From assembly GCA_050875145.1 (NCBI GenBank), contig JBNMLH010000007.1, positions 1 through 64,000 on the forward strand: a DNA stretch of 64,000 nucleotides. Reading direction: 5' to 3'. Source of the DNA: CAG-411 sp050875145 (lineage in GTDB: Bacteria; Bacillota; Clostridia; Lachnospirales; Lachnospiraceae). Each line of letters starts with the position of its first letter. Positions within the stretch are counted from its first letter, which is position 1. Below, piece after piece: positions 33,376 through 42,913 of the stretch. A program made the position numbers and the translations under genes. The notes below the pieces were generated by a model, which was given only the letters and a program-made list of their open reading frames with translations, did no database searches and was not told where the DNA came from.

Positions 33376-36103
33376 TAGGAGCGTGCCAGTAAGAATTGTT
33401 TTAAATGCATTACTGGTGGCATGTATTATTGTAGAAATGTTGCTTGGTATGGCTACAGTTAAGACATTGCAAAAATCTTCAGGAAACAAAGAGGAGTCAA
33501 TGTGGCATAGTTATGTTAATTTGTTTGGAAATCGACAATTAACAAACAAAATTCAACTAGGTTTGTCTTCTGTTTTAGATTATGCAATTGCCAGTCAGTG
33601 TCAAAGCGGTGAAACGGTAAAAGAAAAAAAGAAGGAAATGGAAAGTAGAGCGGGAGACTTTCAATACCAAATTAAAAGGAGTGATGAAAAAGGAAAAGAA
33701 ACAACTATTGCAAATTGTAAACAAGATACAGACAATATAAAAAATATTCCAATTTATGCATTATATAAGGGATATTTGAGTGGAGATACTTATATAAAAC
33801 AATGGAAAAACTATTATGGAGATAAGTATACGAGTAAATATGGCTTTAATGGAGTAATGTCTTATGATCAGGGAAAAATATCTGAAGGTGAAGATGAGTC
33901 ATATACAGAAGAGGATGTAGATACTTATGAAGAGGATTACTCAGAAGAAAGTAATTTTGGCTGGTTGTCTGTAAATTCTATTATTGAAAAACTGTGCAAA
34001 GGGAATCAAACATATGCAAAGTATATTGCACAAAATATGGTAAATCAGATAAGTGTATATAAGGAAAATGTACAGAATGGATTGTATAGTGCGTATTTGC
34101 AGGATACAGAAAATCAGGAAACTATAAAGCAGATTTTGTATAAATTATATGACAGTCAGGAATTAGAGGATTTAAAAAGTAACTTTACTGATAAGATGTT
34201 AGAACAATTTGCTAATAAGGAAGGTCTAGAATATGATGCTTTAGAGTATGACAGCAGCACAGGATTAGTCTATGACACATATAATGGTGTGTATTATGAT
34301 ATAGAAAATAATACAAGTTTTGATAATGAAGATATGACTAAGTACGACCAATACGTTGCTAAAAGGGAAAAGCAGCAGAAAGAAACAAAGTTGCAGGAAG
34401 TGTATAATCAACAATTAACCAAAAAAGAAAAAGAGTATTTAAATGCTTTCATTACCAAAGTGCTTTATGAAGGATATGACAGTACGGATACGCAGAAGAA
34501 GATTTCTATTCCTGTTTCGGCTGTGCTTAATACACCAAGCAAATATAGTGTTTATATAGGTGTGAGTAAGGATTTATATAATACTACCCAAGGTGTGTAC
34601 ATGAAACAGTATGACAAGGAGAAGCAGCAGGAAGATGCTCACATGCAAATTGCAGAACGGCAGGTAACTACTATGGTTGCGGTTGGAATCTTGTTTATCT
34701 TTATTTTGTTCCTTTTATTCTATGTATGTGGAAGAAAGGCAGGAACAGAGGAAATACAATATTTGGTAATAGACCGATGGTATACAGAAGTTCAAATAAT
34801 AACGATTATTACCTGCGTGATAAGTGGATATGTGTTGTTTGTCACAGAAGTAAATGCTTTGAGTGAGTTTATAGGCTCAACAGATACTTACGAAAATCAT
34901 GCAGTGGCAATATGGGGAGGATTAGCATTAATTGCACTTTGTGTTATAATCGTTGTACAATTTTTATGTTCACTTATTAGAAAAGGAAAAGGAGGAATCC
35001 TGTTACGACAGTCTATCTTGGGAAGAGGCGTTTGTGCAGTAAATAGATGTATTGCAAAATCAAAGGCAAACAAAACTGTTATAATTCTATATGTAGTCAT
35101 TTGTGGAGGCTGGTTGTTTGCAGAATTTATTGGATTTGCAACGGAAAGTCTTACTTGGCTAGCCTTTATGCAAGTAGTTCTGGTAGTAATTATGGTTGCC
35201 GCTGCAAGTGTGTTAAGTCGTCATCTGAGTAAGTTACAAACTATCCGAGAAGGTATAAAGCGTGTAAAAAATGGTGAAATAACGTATCAGCTTCCTACGG
35301 ATGGGAAGGAAGATATGCTGAATGATATGGCAAAAGATATTAACTCCTTATCAGAAGGATTGGAAAAGTCCGTAAATGAAATGTTGAAGTCAGAACGGTT
35401 AAAAACGGAATTGATTTCTAATGTATCACACGATATAAAAACGCCTTTGACTTCTATTATTACCTATGTAGATTTGATAAAGAAGGAAGATGTACAGCCA
35501 GATAAAGTAAAGGAGTATGTTGAGGTATTAGATCAAAAATCACAGCGTTTGAAAGTATTAACAGATGACTTGTTTGAGGCAGCAAAAGCGACCAGCGGAG
35601 CAATGTCTATGGATATTTCCAATATTGATCTTGGTTCTTTAGTGAATCAGGCATTGGGAGAATATTCTGAAAAATTGGAAAAGGCTGATTTAGATATTCG
35701 TAACAACGTTGGTGAAAAGCAGTTTTTTGTTAGGGCGGATGGCAGACGAGCATGGCGTATTTTGGAAAATCTTCTGGGAAATGTATCAAAGTATGCATTA
35801 CCAGGAAGTCGTGTATATGTGGATGCAACCAGCCAGGAAACATTTGTAGAACTAACGATTAAAAATATTTCAAGTGTGGAGCTAAATATTAGTGCAGATG
35901 AATTAATGGAGCGTTTTACAAGAGGTGACCAGTCTAGAAATACAGAAGGAAGCGGGTTAGGATTAGATATTTCACAAAGTCTTGCAAAGCTTCAAAATGG
36001 AGAATTTTATGTAGAGATAGATGGGGATCTATTTAAAGCGGTATTACGGTTGCCAAAGGCAGCTAATATGAATGACAGTATAAATTTGGAGAAAAATTTA
36101 TAA
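33350..36103 (+). CDS. Large multi-pass sensor histidine kinase
   Basis: A 917-residue kinase partner of the regulator just upstream, overlapping it by 26 bases. It has one N-terminal membrane segment (about 14-37), then a very large extracellular region (about 38-440). That region contains an acidic, tyrosine-rich stretch around 185-205 (GEDESYTEEDVDTYEEDYSE). Five further membrane segments follow (about 441-462, 482-501, 519-543, 573-596, 599-620) and a HAMP-like linker. HisKA has the acceptor histidine in VSHDIKTPLTS (about H692), and the ATPase has GSGLGLDIS (about 867). The sensed signal is unknown. Confidence 0.9.
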   Translation: MDTKWKRFSRSVPVRIVLNALLVACIIVEMLLGMATVKTLQKSSGNKEESMWHSYVNLFGNRQLTNKIQLGLSSVLDYAIASQCQSGETVKEKKKEMESRAGDFQYQIKRSDEKGKETTIANCKQDTDNIKNIPIYALYKGYLSGDTYIKQWKNYYGDKYTSKYGFNGVMSYDQGKISEGEDESYTEEDVDTYEEDYSEESNFGWLSVNSIIEKLCKGNQTYAKYIAQNMVNQISVYKENVQNGLYSAYLQDTENQETIKQILYKLYDSQELEDLKSNFTDKMLEQFANKEGLEYDALEYDSSTGLVYDTYNGVYYDIENNTSFDNEDMTKYDQYVAKREKQQKETKLQEVYNQQLTKKEKEYLNAFITKVLYEGYDSTDTQKKISIPVSAVLNTPSKYSVYIGVSKDLYNTTQGVYMKQYDKEKQQEDAHMQIAERQVTTMVAVGILFIFILFLLFYVCGRKAGTEEIQYLVIDRWYTEVQIITIITCVISGYVLFVTEVNALSEFIGSTDTYENHAVAIWGGLALIALCVIIVVQFLCSLIRKGKGGILLRQSILGRGVCAVNRCIAKSKANKTVIILYVVICGGWLFAEFIGFATESLTWLAFMQVVLVVIMVAAASVLSRHLSKLQTIREGIKRVKNGEITYQLPTDGKEDMLNDMAKDINSLSEGLEKSVNEMLKSERLKTELISNVSHDIKTPLTSIITYVDLIKKEDVQPDKVKEYVEVLDQKSQRLKVLTDDLFEAAKATSGAMSMDISNIDLGSLVNQALGEYSEKLEKADLDIRNNVGEKQFFVRADGRRAWRILENLLGNVSKYALPGSRVYVDATSQETFVELTIKNISSVELNISADELMERFTRGDQSRNTEGSGLGLDISQSLAKLQNGEFYVEIDGDLFKAVLRLPKAANMNDSINLEKNL

Positions 36104-36107
36104 ACAA

Positions 36108-36145
36108 AAACACTGTGTAGAGGAGTCTTTACACAGTGTTTTTTT
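36108..36145 (+). terminator. Terminator after the sensor kinase
   Basis: A perfect 12-base stem AAACACTGTGTA / TACACAGTGTTT with a ten-base loop, followed by a run of T residues. Confidence 0.9.
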
Positions 36146-36277
36146 GCTTGCTACTTTATTTTGTTTTGCTTATAATAGTAGGTAAGAATAGCAAATGCGT
36201 AGATTTGTTTAGATTTCAGTGAAAGTGGAAAAAACAGATTTTAGAAGATGAAGATTAATTTATGGGGAGGTGATTTG

Positions 36278-37150
36278 GTGCATAGTTATTTGAGAGCAAT
36301 CGGTTTTAGTGATGTGAAAAATCGTGCAGATTTTCAGAAGATTGTGGGAATGGTAATGGAAGAGCCTACGGAGCGACATATGGTAGATTTGGGAAATAAA
36401 ATTCGGTTAGCGGAATTTAAAAGAGAATTTATGAAGGACGTAGGAATTGGAATCGTAGGAGAATATGATGAGAGAGGCTTTTTTTATTTAGGGCATTATT
36501 TTCCTTATTGTAAGGGATATTATATTAGTACAAAAGAGGATGTCAGTATTAATAAAAGAGTAGATACTGATGCTTATACGGGGATGTGTGACGATTTACG
36601 ATTTGGTGTATCTATGATTTTTTATCTAAAGAATGTTTGTGATTTTATCAGAGATGGCAAGATGTTACAGGCAGTTGCTAAAGGTGGAAGAGTATATTTA
36701 TCCGCCTTGTCCATAGAAGGAAAAATCATTCTGGGAATTACCCAGAATGACATACAGCTTCGTCATAGCAGAGAAGAGAGAGCTATGAGGAAAAAGCTTA
36801 TTATGGAGGCAAAATGTGGAAATCAGGAAGCGATAGACAGCCTGACAATTGATGATATTGATACTTACGCCAGAGTTTCCAGAAGGATTCACAGTGAGGA
36901 TTTATATTCGATTGTAGACACCAGTTTGATTCCATATGGTTCGGAATCGGATAATTATTCAATCGTTGCTACTATTTTGGAATGGAAGGCAATTAAAAAT
37001 TTTCTTACAGGTGAGGATTTGTATACCATGACTCTTTGTTGCAATGAGATGGTTTTTAATCTTTGTATGAATCAAAAGGATTTGCAGGGAATTCCTATGA
37101 TAGGAGCACGTTTTAAGGGAAATATCTGGATGCAGGGGGATGTACGTTAA
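36278..37150 (+). CDS. DUF3881 family protein
   Basis: A 290-residue soluble protein. I match it to DUF3881, a family of unknown function found mainly in Lachnospiraceae. It begins MHSYLRAIGFSDVKNRADF and contains YPCKGYYISTKEDVSI-like and SALSIEGKIILGI segments. An upstream ATG (36248) is in frame, but a near-perfect Shine-Dalgarno GGGGAGGTGAT (36264-36274) sits inside that extension. It points to GTG 36278. No membrane segment or signal peptide is visible. Confidence 0.75.
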   Translation: MHSYLRAIGFSDVKNRADFQKIVGMVMEEPTERHMVDLGNKIRLAEFKREFMKDVGIGIVGEYDERGFFYLGHYFPYCKGYYISTKEDVSINKRVDTDAYTGMCDDLRFGVSMIFYLKNVCDFIRDGKMLQAVAKGGRVYLSALSIEGKIILGITQNDIQLRHSREERAMRKKLIMEAKCGNQEAIDSLTIDDIDTYARVSRRIHSEDLYSIVDTSLIPYGSESDNYSIVATILEWKAIKNFLTGEDLYTMTLCCNEMVFNLCMNQKDLQGIPMIGARFKGNIWMQGDVR

Positions 37151-37249
37151 AAAGTATAGCATCAATAATGTTGCGTTAAGGCGATAGATAAAAAAATGTT
37201 GCATTTTGTAGAAATCTATGTTAGAATGACATTCGTCAGTTTTTGATAT

Positions 37250-37321
37250 GGCTCGTTGGTCAAGCGGCTAAGACGCCGCCCTCTCACGGCGGAAACAGGG
37301 GTTCGATTCCCCTACGAGCTG
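37250..37321 (+). tRNA. tRNA-Glu(CUC)
   Basis: A 72-base tRNA. Acceptor arms GGCTCGT and ACGAGCT pair with one G-U. The anticodon stem CCGCC/GGCGG holds loop CTCTCAC, giving anticodon CUC, and the T arm is AGGGGTTCGATTCCCCT. CCA is not encoded. Confidence 0.95.
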
Positions 37322-37351
37322 TTACTGTTTTTTTAAAAACAGCCCAACCCG

Positions 37352-37395
37352 AAAAAGACCTCAATTCAAGTAATTTGAATTGAGGTCTTTTTTTC
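37352..37395. terminator. Bidirectional terminator between tRNA-Glu and the L,D-transpeptidase gene
   Basis: AAAAAGACCTCAATTCAA pairs perfectly with TTGAATTGAGGTCTTTTT. The A and T tracts on either side serve both the rightward tRNA and the leftward gene ending at 37419. Confidence 0.92.
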
Positions 37396-37418
37396 TTTAT
37401 AAAAGTTTATCCTATATT

Positions 37419-38825
37419 TTAAGAGTCAAAATAACAAATAACAGGTGTTTTGGAACTGATATTTTCAAAGATGGTTGCGGCTACTGCTTTTGGTAGATTG
37501 ATACAACCATGTGAGCCGTTTGTACGATAAATAGAACCACCAAACTTGCTTCTCCATGTTGCATCATGCATACCAATGCCACCATTGAATGGCATCCAAT
37601 AAGATACAGGTGTACGGTAATCTGCATTAGAACGAGCGCCGAGAATAGCATTTCTTTCTAAATACATAATACTGTAAACACCTTGTGGTGTATCATATCC
37701 TTTACTTATATTACCAGATACAAAATCACTATCTACTACAAGCTTTTTATTTTTGTAGTACCAGAGATGTTGTTGGCTAAGATTGATTTCTACATAAGTT
37801 TTACCCCAGTCTGTCTTGCCGTAGGATACAGCAGTTTGTGCATAGACCGGTTTCTTTTTCTTTTTAGTCCCCTTTTTAATCAATTTAATCAGAGCGGATG
37901 TTTCCTTTTCTCTATCCATTAACCAGCCATAATCTCCTCCAGTAACGGTTGCTGTTTTGCCAGTAGAAGCTGAAAAGGTACGACTTCTGCCATATGTATT
38001 GTAAGTAGATGCCAGTGTATCAATATAGGCTCTTACTTTTTCCTTGTCTATACTTGCCTTAAACTTTTTATTTTGAATGGTAATCCAATTATGAATTTTT
38101 TTATGGTCTACAACAACTTTTTTCTTGCCAAAAGTATAAGTAATCTCTGCACTGGCATAACGTTGAACTTTTTCATAAAGATTTTTTAGTTCAGGTGTTT
38201 CGCTTGTAATAGCAGGTTTTACATAACAGTCTTCTTTTTCCAGCGAAAGAGTAGGCTCTAATGTAAGAATGGCTTCTTTTATTTGTTCCAGTAATTTCTT
38301 TTTATTTACTTTCGTACCTGCATTTTCACTTACCAGACAATATCCTTGATTTTTCAAATAGGTGATGGTTGCATTTTTGGGAGCAACTACATTTTCCTTT
38401 TTGAGGAAGGATAGAGATTTGCAACGTTCTTTTAGTTGTTGCTCATCATAAGAGATGCAATGTGTCACATCTTTTTTGGTTGAGTGGAAAGCAGAGCCGA
38501 GCCAAAGAAATTGATTTTGCTTTTTTAACAGATTTGAGATTTCATCACTTGTAGTATATTTCATGGAAATATCACTAGCGGATATAGAATCTGTTAAATC
38601 ATTTCTTCCCTGCAACTGCAAGGAGTAAGTAGCTACTTCCTGAGCAAATACATCTTCCAGTTCTTTTACTGTCATGCCAGATGCATCAATTCCATTTATT
38701 TCTGTATGAAATAAGAAATGATTGGAAAAATAAATGACAAAACCAAGATAAGATAGAAGAATAGCTGCTAAGGAAATAAGTAGTGTGCACAAAAGAATTT
38801 TGCGCGAGCTTGTTCCTTTTTTCAT
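37419..38825 (-). CDS. L,D-transpeptidase (YkuD family) with peptidoglycan-binding domains
   Basis: A 468-residue cell-wall enzyme that forms 3-3 cross-links or anchors peptides. Residues about 10-33 form a membrane anchor (ILLCTLLISLAAILLSYLGFVIYF). The middle (about 40-330) has two related putative peptidoglycan-binding (YkuD-associated) domains. The C-terminal YkuD domain has the motif GIGMHDATW...SHGCINLP with the catalytic cysteine at about 439. ATG 38825 behind GAGGGG is preferred over the ATG five codons upstream. Confidence 0.92.
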   Translation of the reverse strand: MKKGTSSRKILLCTLLISLAAILLSYLGFVIYFSNHFLFHTEINGIDASGMTVKELEDVFAQEVATYSLQLQGRNDLTDSISASDISMKYTTSDEISNLLKKQNQFLWLGSAFHSTKKDVTHCISYDEQQLKERCKSLSFLKKENVVAPKNATITYLKNQGYCLVSENAGTKVNKKKLLEQIKEAILTLEPTLSLEKEDCYVKPAITSETPELKNLYEKVQRYASAEITYTFGKKKVVVDHKKIHNWITIQNKKFKASIDKEKVRAYIDTLASTYNTYGRSRTFSASTGKTATVTGGDYGWLMDREKETSALIKLIKKGTKKKKKPVYAQTAVSYGKTDWGKTYVEINLSQQHLWYYKNKKLVVDSDFVSGNISKGYDTPQGVYSIMYLERNAILGARSNADYRTPVSYWMPFNGGIGMHDATWRSKFGGSIYRTNGSHGCINLPKAVAATIFENISSKTPVICYFDS

Positions 38826-38979
38826 TATAATACCCCTCATTTTGTATATTTGTATTGTACTTTTATAAACAGATAGTATCTTTACACGCTAAAACATACC
38901 CATCTAAAACAGAATGTTTCAAAATGGGTACGTTTCGTTGGTTTATAACATTTGTAATACAATTTGCTTAATAAAAGAG

Positions 38980-39051
38980 CACCCCCAGTAGGAATCGAAC
39001 CTGCAACTAACCCTTAGGAGGGGTTTATTATATCCATTTAACTATGAGGGC
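38980..39051 (-). tRNA. tRNA-Arg(CCU)
   Basis: A 72-base tRNA on the minus strand. Acceptor arms GCCCTCA and TGGGGGT pair with two G-U pairs. The anticodon loop CTCCTAA gives CCU, reading AGG. The T arm is CAGGTTCGATTCCTA. The rest of the gap 38826-39278 holds no supported gene. Confidence 0.93.
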
Positions 39052-39278
39052 ATAAAAGTAGCTCGCATAAAGTATATTACATATCTGAAAAGTACCGAAT
39101 GGTACAATATATGCACCTCACACCAGCTAAATTCCATTATAATCAAAGTGCGGTATAAAAGTCAATATGAGAACGGAATTTAGGTAGAAACTTTTGAGGG
39201 AATCAGATATACTAAAGTGGGAATTAAAATAAGATAGAAGATTTCATAATTGAAATATTTAATATAGGAGGAAATATT

Positions 39279-40184
39279 ATGTTGAAAATTGGCTCTCATG
39301 TAGGGATGAATGGAAAAGAAATGTTTTTAGGCTCGGTAAAAGAGGCTATTTCTTATGGTGCAAACACTTTTATGGTGTATACAGGTGCACCTCAAAATAC
39401 AAGACGAAAAGAAATATCAGAATTACGCATAGAGGAAGGCTGGGAACTTATGCGTGAGAATGGAATTGATGAATTTGTAGTACATGCGCCTTATATTATT
39501 AATCTGGCAAATACAGTAAAACCAGAAACGTATGAGTTGGCAGTAGAGTTTTTGGCAAAGGAAATTGATAGGACTAACGCTATGGGAAGTATCACATTGG
39601 TTCTTCATCCTGGTTCTCATGTGGGAGCAGGGGTTGATGCTGGAATTGAGCAGATTGTAAAGGGATTAAATACTGTATTAACAAAAGATACACCAGTGCA
39701 TATTGCCTTGGAGACAATGGCAGGAAAGGGAAGTGAAATTGGACGAAATTTTGAGGAACTTGCTCGCATTTATGACGGCGTTACTTATTCAGATAAGTTA
39801 CGCGTTTGTTTTGATACCTGTCACACCAATGATGCAGGATATAATCTTGTGCAGGATTTTGATACTGTGATGGAACAGTTTGACAAAACAATTGGCAAAG
39901 ACCAAATTGCCGTATTTCATATTAATGATAGTAAAAATGAGCTGGGAGCAGGAAAAGACAGACATGAAAATATAGGGTTTGGATCAATTGGATTTGACGC
40001 ACTAAGAAAGATTGTATATGCACCAGATTTTGAAAAAGTACCTAAAATATTGGAAACGCCATATATTCCGATGCCTGAAAATAAAAAGAAATCTTTTCCT
40101 CCTTATAAGTGGGAAATTTCCATGCTTCGTAGTGGTGAGTTTGATCCTGTAATGAAGGAAAAAATTTTAGAGGGGAACAATTAG
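39279..40184 (+). CDS. nfo: Endonuclease IV (AP endonuclease)
   Basis: A 301-residue zinc-dependent AP endonuclease for base-excision repair. Metal-ligand and family motifs are IGSHVGM at the start, VVHAPYIINLAN (about 66), LVLHPGSHVGAG (about 106), IALETMAGKG, VCFDTCHTNDAGY (about 185) and FHINDSKNELGAGKDRHENIGFG (about 212-234). It is somewhat longer than the about 280 usual, through the C-terminal tail. It is preceded by AGGAGG and followed after 5 bases by the decarboxylase gene. Confidence 0.95.
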   Translation: MLKIGSHVGMNGKEMFLGSVKEAISYGANTFMVYTGAPQNTRRKEISELRIEEGWELMRENGIDEFVVHAPYIINLANTVKPETYELAVEFLAKEIDRTNAMGSITLVLHPGSHVGAGVDAGIEQIVKGLNTVLTKDTPVHIALETMAGKGSEIGRNFEELARIYDGVTYSDKLRVCFDTCHTNDAGYNLVQDFDTVMEQFDKTIGKDQIAVFHINDSKNELGAGKDRHENIGFGSIGFDALRKIVYAPDFEKVPKILETPYIPMPENKKKSFPPYKWEISMLRSGEFDPVMKEKILEGNN

Positions 40185-40189
40185 ATAAA

Positions 40190-41623
40190 ATGAAATTGTA
40201 TGACAAATTGAATTACTATGCAAAAACAGACGCATATCCTTTTCATATGCCTGGACATAAAAGAAGAATTGATGTTATGCCAAAATGGAATCCTTATGCA
40301 ATGGATATTACGGAAATTGATGGATTTGATAATTTGCATGATGCACAGGAGATTTTAAAGGATACAATGGATGAAATAGCAGTATTTCGTGGAGCAGAAG
40401 AATCTTATTTATTGATAAATGGCACTACTGCAGGTTTGCTATCTGCAATTAGTGCTTGTGTCAGCCATAGGGATGAAATTCTCATAGCTCGAAATTGCCA
40501 TAAGGCAGTGTATCATGGAATTTTTCTAAATGAATTGTGTCCCCATTATAGTTATCCACAGATTTCGGATGAATTGTGGATAAATTGTGGAATTATTCCT
40601 GAAAATATTGAGAAAATGTTGATAAAATATCCAAAGATTCGATTAGTTGTTGTTACATCTCCAACTTATGAAGGTGTAGTATCGGATATTTCATCAATAG
40701 CAAAAATTGTACATGCCCATGGAATCCCGCTTTTAGTGGATCAGGCGCATGGTGCTCATTTTGGAATACAGAAGGATTTTCCGAAGTCAGCGTTGGAGCA
40801 GGGGGCGGATTTAGTTGTGGAGAGTGTGCATAAAACATTGCCTGCATTTACACAAACTGCACTGCTACATGTACAGGGAAATCTTGTGGATCGAAACCGT
40901 TTAAAGCAATTTTTAGGCATCTATCAAACGTCCAGTCCTTCTTATGTAATGATGTCGGGCATTGCTTGGTGTATGGACTATTGCCAGAAAGAAAAAAATA
41001 ATGCATTTACTCAGTATGCCAAACAATTGTCGCAATTGCGTAAACAATTAGAACAATTACCGATGATTGTATTGTATGATGGAAAGAAGGAATCGAAAGA
41101 TGCGGCTATATTCGATTATGATATGGGGAAAATTGTGTTTGGTGTAAAGGAAAATTTGTTTACGGGTGCTGAATTGTATTCGTATCTTAGAGAAGTGCAT
41201 CATTTGGAAATGGAGATGGCATCTATGTCCTATGTAATTGCTATGACTAGTGTTATGGATACAAAAGAGGGATTTGAACGATTACTTGTGGCAGCAAAGG
41301 ATGTCAATGAAAAGGCTATAAAACGAAAAAAAATGGGACAAAATTTGAAAGCAAATCACAGTATGCGACCACCGGATAGACAAAATAAATATATATTATC
41401 ACCTTATAAAGCGGATCAAAAAGCAGGTAGGAAAATATCCTTTTTGCAGGCTGGTGGAAAAATTGCAAAGGACTATATTTATTTATATCCGCCCGGTATT
41501 CCAATTATAGTACCAGGGGAGGAAATCACAGAAGAGATTATTTCTTATGTACAAGAGTGTAATGCTCAAGGACTATCTGTAAAAGGTATAAAAGAGGAAA
41601 GTCTTTGGATTGTACAGGATTAG
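40190..41623 (+). CDS. PLP-dependent Orn/Lys/Arg decarboxylase-family protein (YaaO-like)
   Basis: A 477-residue fold-type I PLP enzyme. The N-terminus has FHMPGHKR, and the Schiff-base lysine lies in ESVHKTLPAFTQTALLH (about K214). DQAHGAHFG is present (about 183), with the PLP-binding aspartate. The C-terminal YPPGIPIIVPGEEIT is a family signature. It lacks the N-terminal wing domain of the large inducible decarboxylases, as does B. subtilis YaaO, which occupies the same position relative to holB. The substrate is uncertain. Confidence 0.88.
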   Translation: MKLYDKLNYYAKTDAYPFHMPGHKRRIDVMPKWNPYAMDITEIDGFDNLHDAQEILKDTMDEIAVFRGAEESYLLINGTTAGLLSAISACVSHRDEILIARNCHKAVYHGIFLNELCPHYSYPQISDELWINCGIIPENIEKMLIKYPKIRLVVVTSPTYEGVVSDISSIAKIVHAHGIPLLVDQAHGAHFGIQKDFPKSALEQGADLVVESVHKTLPAFTQTALLHVQGNLVDRNRLKQFLGIYQTSSPSYVMMSGIAWCMDYCQKEKNNAFTQYAKQLSQLRKQLEQLPMIVLYDGKKESKDAAIFDYDMGKIVFGVKENLFTGAELYSYLREVHHLEMEMASMSYVIAMTSVMDTKEGFERLLVAAKDVNEKAIKRKKMGQNLKANHSMRPPDRQNKYILSPYKADQKAGRKISFLQAGGKIAKDYIYLYPPGIPIIVPGEEITEEIISYVQECNAQGLSVKGIKEESLWIVQD

Positions 41624-41634
41624 AAAGGAAAGTT

Positions 41635-42225
41635 ATGAGAAAAATTTTTGTTGTTATGGGAAAGAGTGCAACTGGAAAGGATACACTTTATAAAGAATTG
41701 CTAAAAAGAAAGGAACTTGCCATAAAACCTGTAGTTCCGTATACGACTCGTCCTATTCGGGAAGGGGAACAAGAGGGGGTGGAATATCATTTTGTAGATT
41801 GTGCAACTTATGAGGCAATGAAAAGGGAAAAGAAAGTAATTGAGTGGAGAGATTACAATACGATACATGGAATATGGAGTTACTTTACTGTAAATGATTC
41901 ACAGTTTACGGGAGAGGAAAGTGTAATTTTAATCAATACATTAGAAGGGTATGAACAGATTGTCGCATATTTTGGAAAAGATGCAGTTGTGCCGCTATAT
42001 ATAGAGTTGGAAGATGGGGAGAGGCTGTCTAGAGCATTAAAAAGGGAGAGAGAACAGAAATGTCCAAAATATCAGGAGTTGTGTAGACGTTTTTTAGCAG
42101 ATAGCGAAGATTTTTCAGAAGAAAAACTCAAAAGATTAAACATACAAACTAGATACGAAAATCAAAATAGGGAACAATGTTTAAAGTGGTTGGCAGATAC
42201 CATCCAAAGGGAAAATAAAAACTGA
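41635..42225 (+). CDS. Guanylate-kinase-like protein in the tmk position
   Basis: A 196-residue P-loop nucleotide kinase of the guanylate kinase fold. The P-loop is GKSATGKDT (residues 9-17) instead of GPSGxGKST. It is followed by VPYTTRPIREGEQEGVEYHFV (about 39-59), the GMP-binding signature, and a lid-like RALKREREQ. The neighbourhood matches Bacillus yaaO-tmk-yaaR-holB, where the gene here is thymidylate kinase, so this is a replacement. ATG 41635 follows AAAGGAAAG. An alternative upstream start at 41605 overlaps the decarboxylase. Confidence 0.8.
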   Translation: MRKIFVVMGKSATGKDTLYKELLKRKELAIKPVVPYTTRPIREGEQEGVEYHFVDCATYEAMKREKKVIEWRDYNTIHGIWSYFTVNDSQFTGEESVILINTLEGYEQIVAYFGKDAVVPLYIELEDGERLSRALKREREQKCPKYQELCRRFLADSEDFSEEKLKRLNIQTRYENQNREQCLKWLADTIQRENKN

Positions 42226-42266
42226 GCAAATATGCCTGTTATGCGGGGAACCGTAGTAACGAAAAA

Positions 42267-42305
42267 CTTGCTTTTATAGCCTGTATAGGCTACAATAGTA
42301 GCAAG
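42267..42305 (+). other. Long hairpin between the kinase gene and yaaR
   Basis: TAGCCT/AGGCTA at 42277-42292, with outer pairing of CTTGCT (42267) and AGCAAG (about 42300). No T-run follows. The arrangement resembles the GCT...AGC hairpin of the structured repeats, but overall similarity is weak. Confidence 0.35.
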
Positions 42306-42347
42306 GAGAGGTGCGAAAAAGGGGAAGAATGATGGGGTGCGTAAGAT

Positions 42348-42791
42348 ATGGATTTTAAGATAAATCAGATGCAGCAAATCAATACCGACATGGCTACAAA
42401 AAATACAAATGAGGTATCGGATGGTACATTCAAATTTACCCTTGCCAGTCAGATTGAAGAGGCTGATTTGCAAGCAAGATTGACTGTTATGATGGAGGAG
42501 ATCACACAACAGGGCAAACGGATTGGTAAACGTATGGATATTCGTGATATGAAGCAGTATCGTACACTGATTCAGGAATTTTTAAATGAAGTGGTGACTC
42601 GTTCACATAAATTCAGTCGTGAGAATTTTTTGGATCGGCGAGGCAGACATCGTGTATATGGTATTGTAAAATTAGTGAATGAAAGTTTGGATCAGCTTGC
42701 ATCTGAGCTTATAAAGGATGAAAAAGATCATCTTGCGATTCTTGGAAAAGTAGATGAGATACGTGGAATGTTATTGGATATATTAACTTGA
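42348..42791 (+). CDS. yaaR: YaaR family protein (DUF327)
   Basis: A 147-residue soluble helical protein of DUF327. Conserved features are the central RLTVMMEEITQQGKRIGKRMDIRDMKQYRTLIQEFLNEVV region (about 45-85) and FLDRRGRHRVYGIVKLVNESLDQLA (about 95-120). Function is unknown; in Bacillus it sits between tmk/yaaQ and holB, as here. A terminator follows, so holB probably has its own promoter. Confidence 0.88.
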   Translation: MDFKINQMQQINTDMATKNTNEVSDGTFKFTLASQIEEADLQARLTVMMEEITQQGKRIGKRMDIRDMKQYRTLIQEFLNEVVTRSHKFSRENFLDRRGRHRVYGIVKLVNESLDQLASELIKDEKDHLAILGKVDEIRGMLLDILT

Positions 42792-42807
42792 TGTTTTGCG
42801 GGTCATG

Positions 42808-42848
42808 AGGTCATACTTTTTTATGGAGCATGAAACGTATGACCTTTT
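42808..42848 (+). terminator. Terminator between yaaR and holB
   Basis: AGGTCATAC (42808-42816) pairs with GTATGACCT (42837-42845) across a 20-base loop, followed by TTTT. Confidence 0.7.
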
Positions 42849-42913
42849 GATCTTAGTATCATATTATAGAACATAGTTAATATATTGGTAACACGAAGAG
42901 AAGAGGTGGCGAA

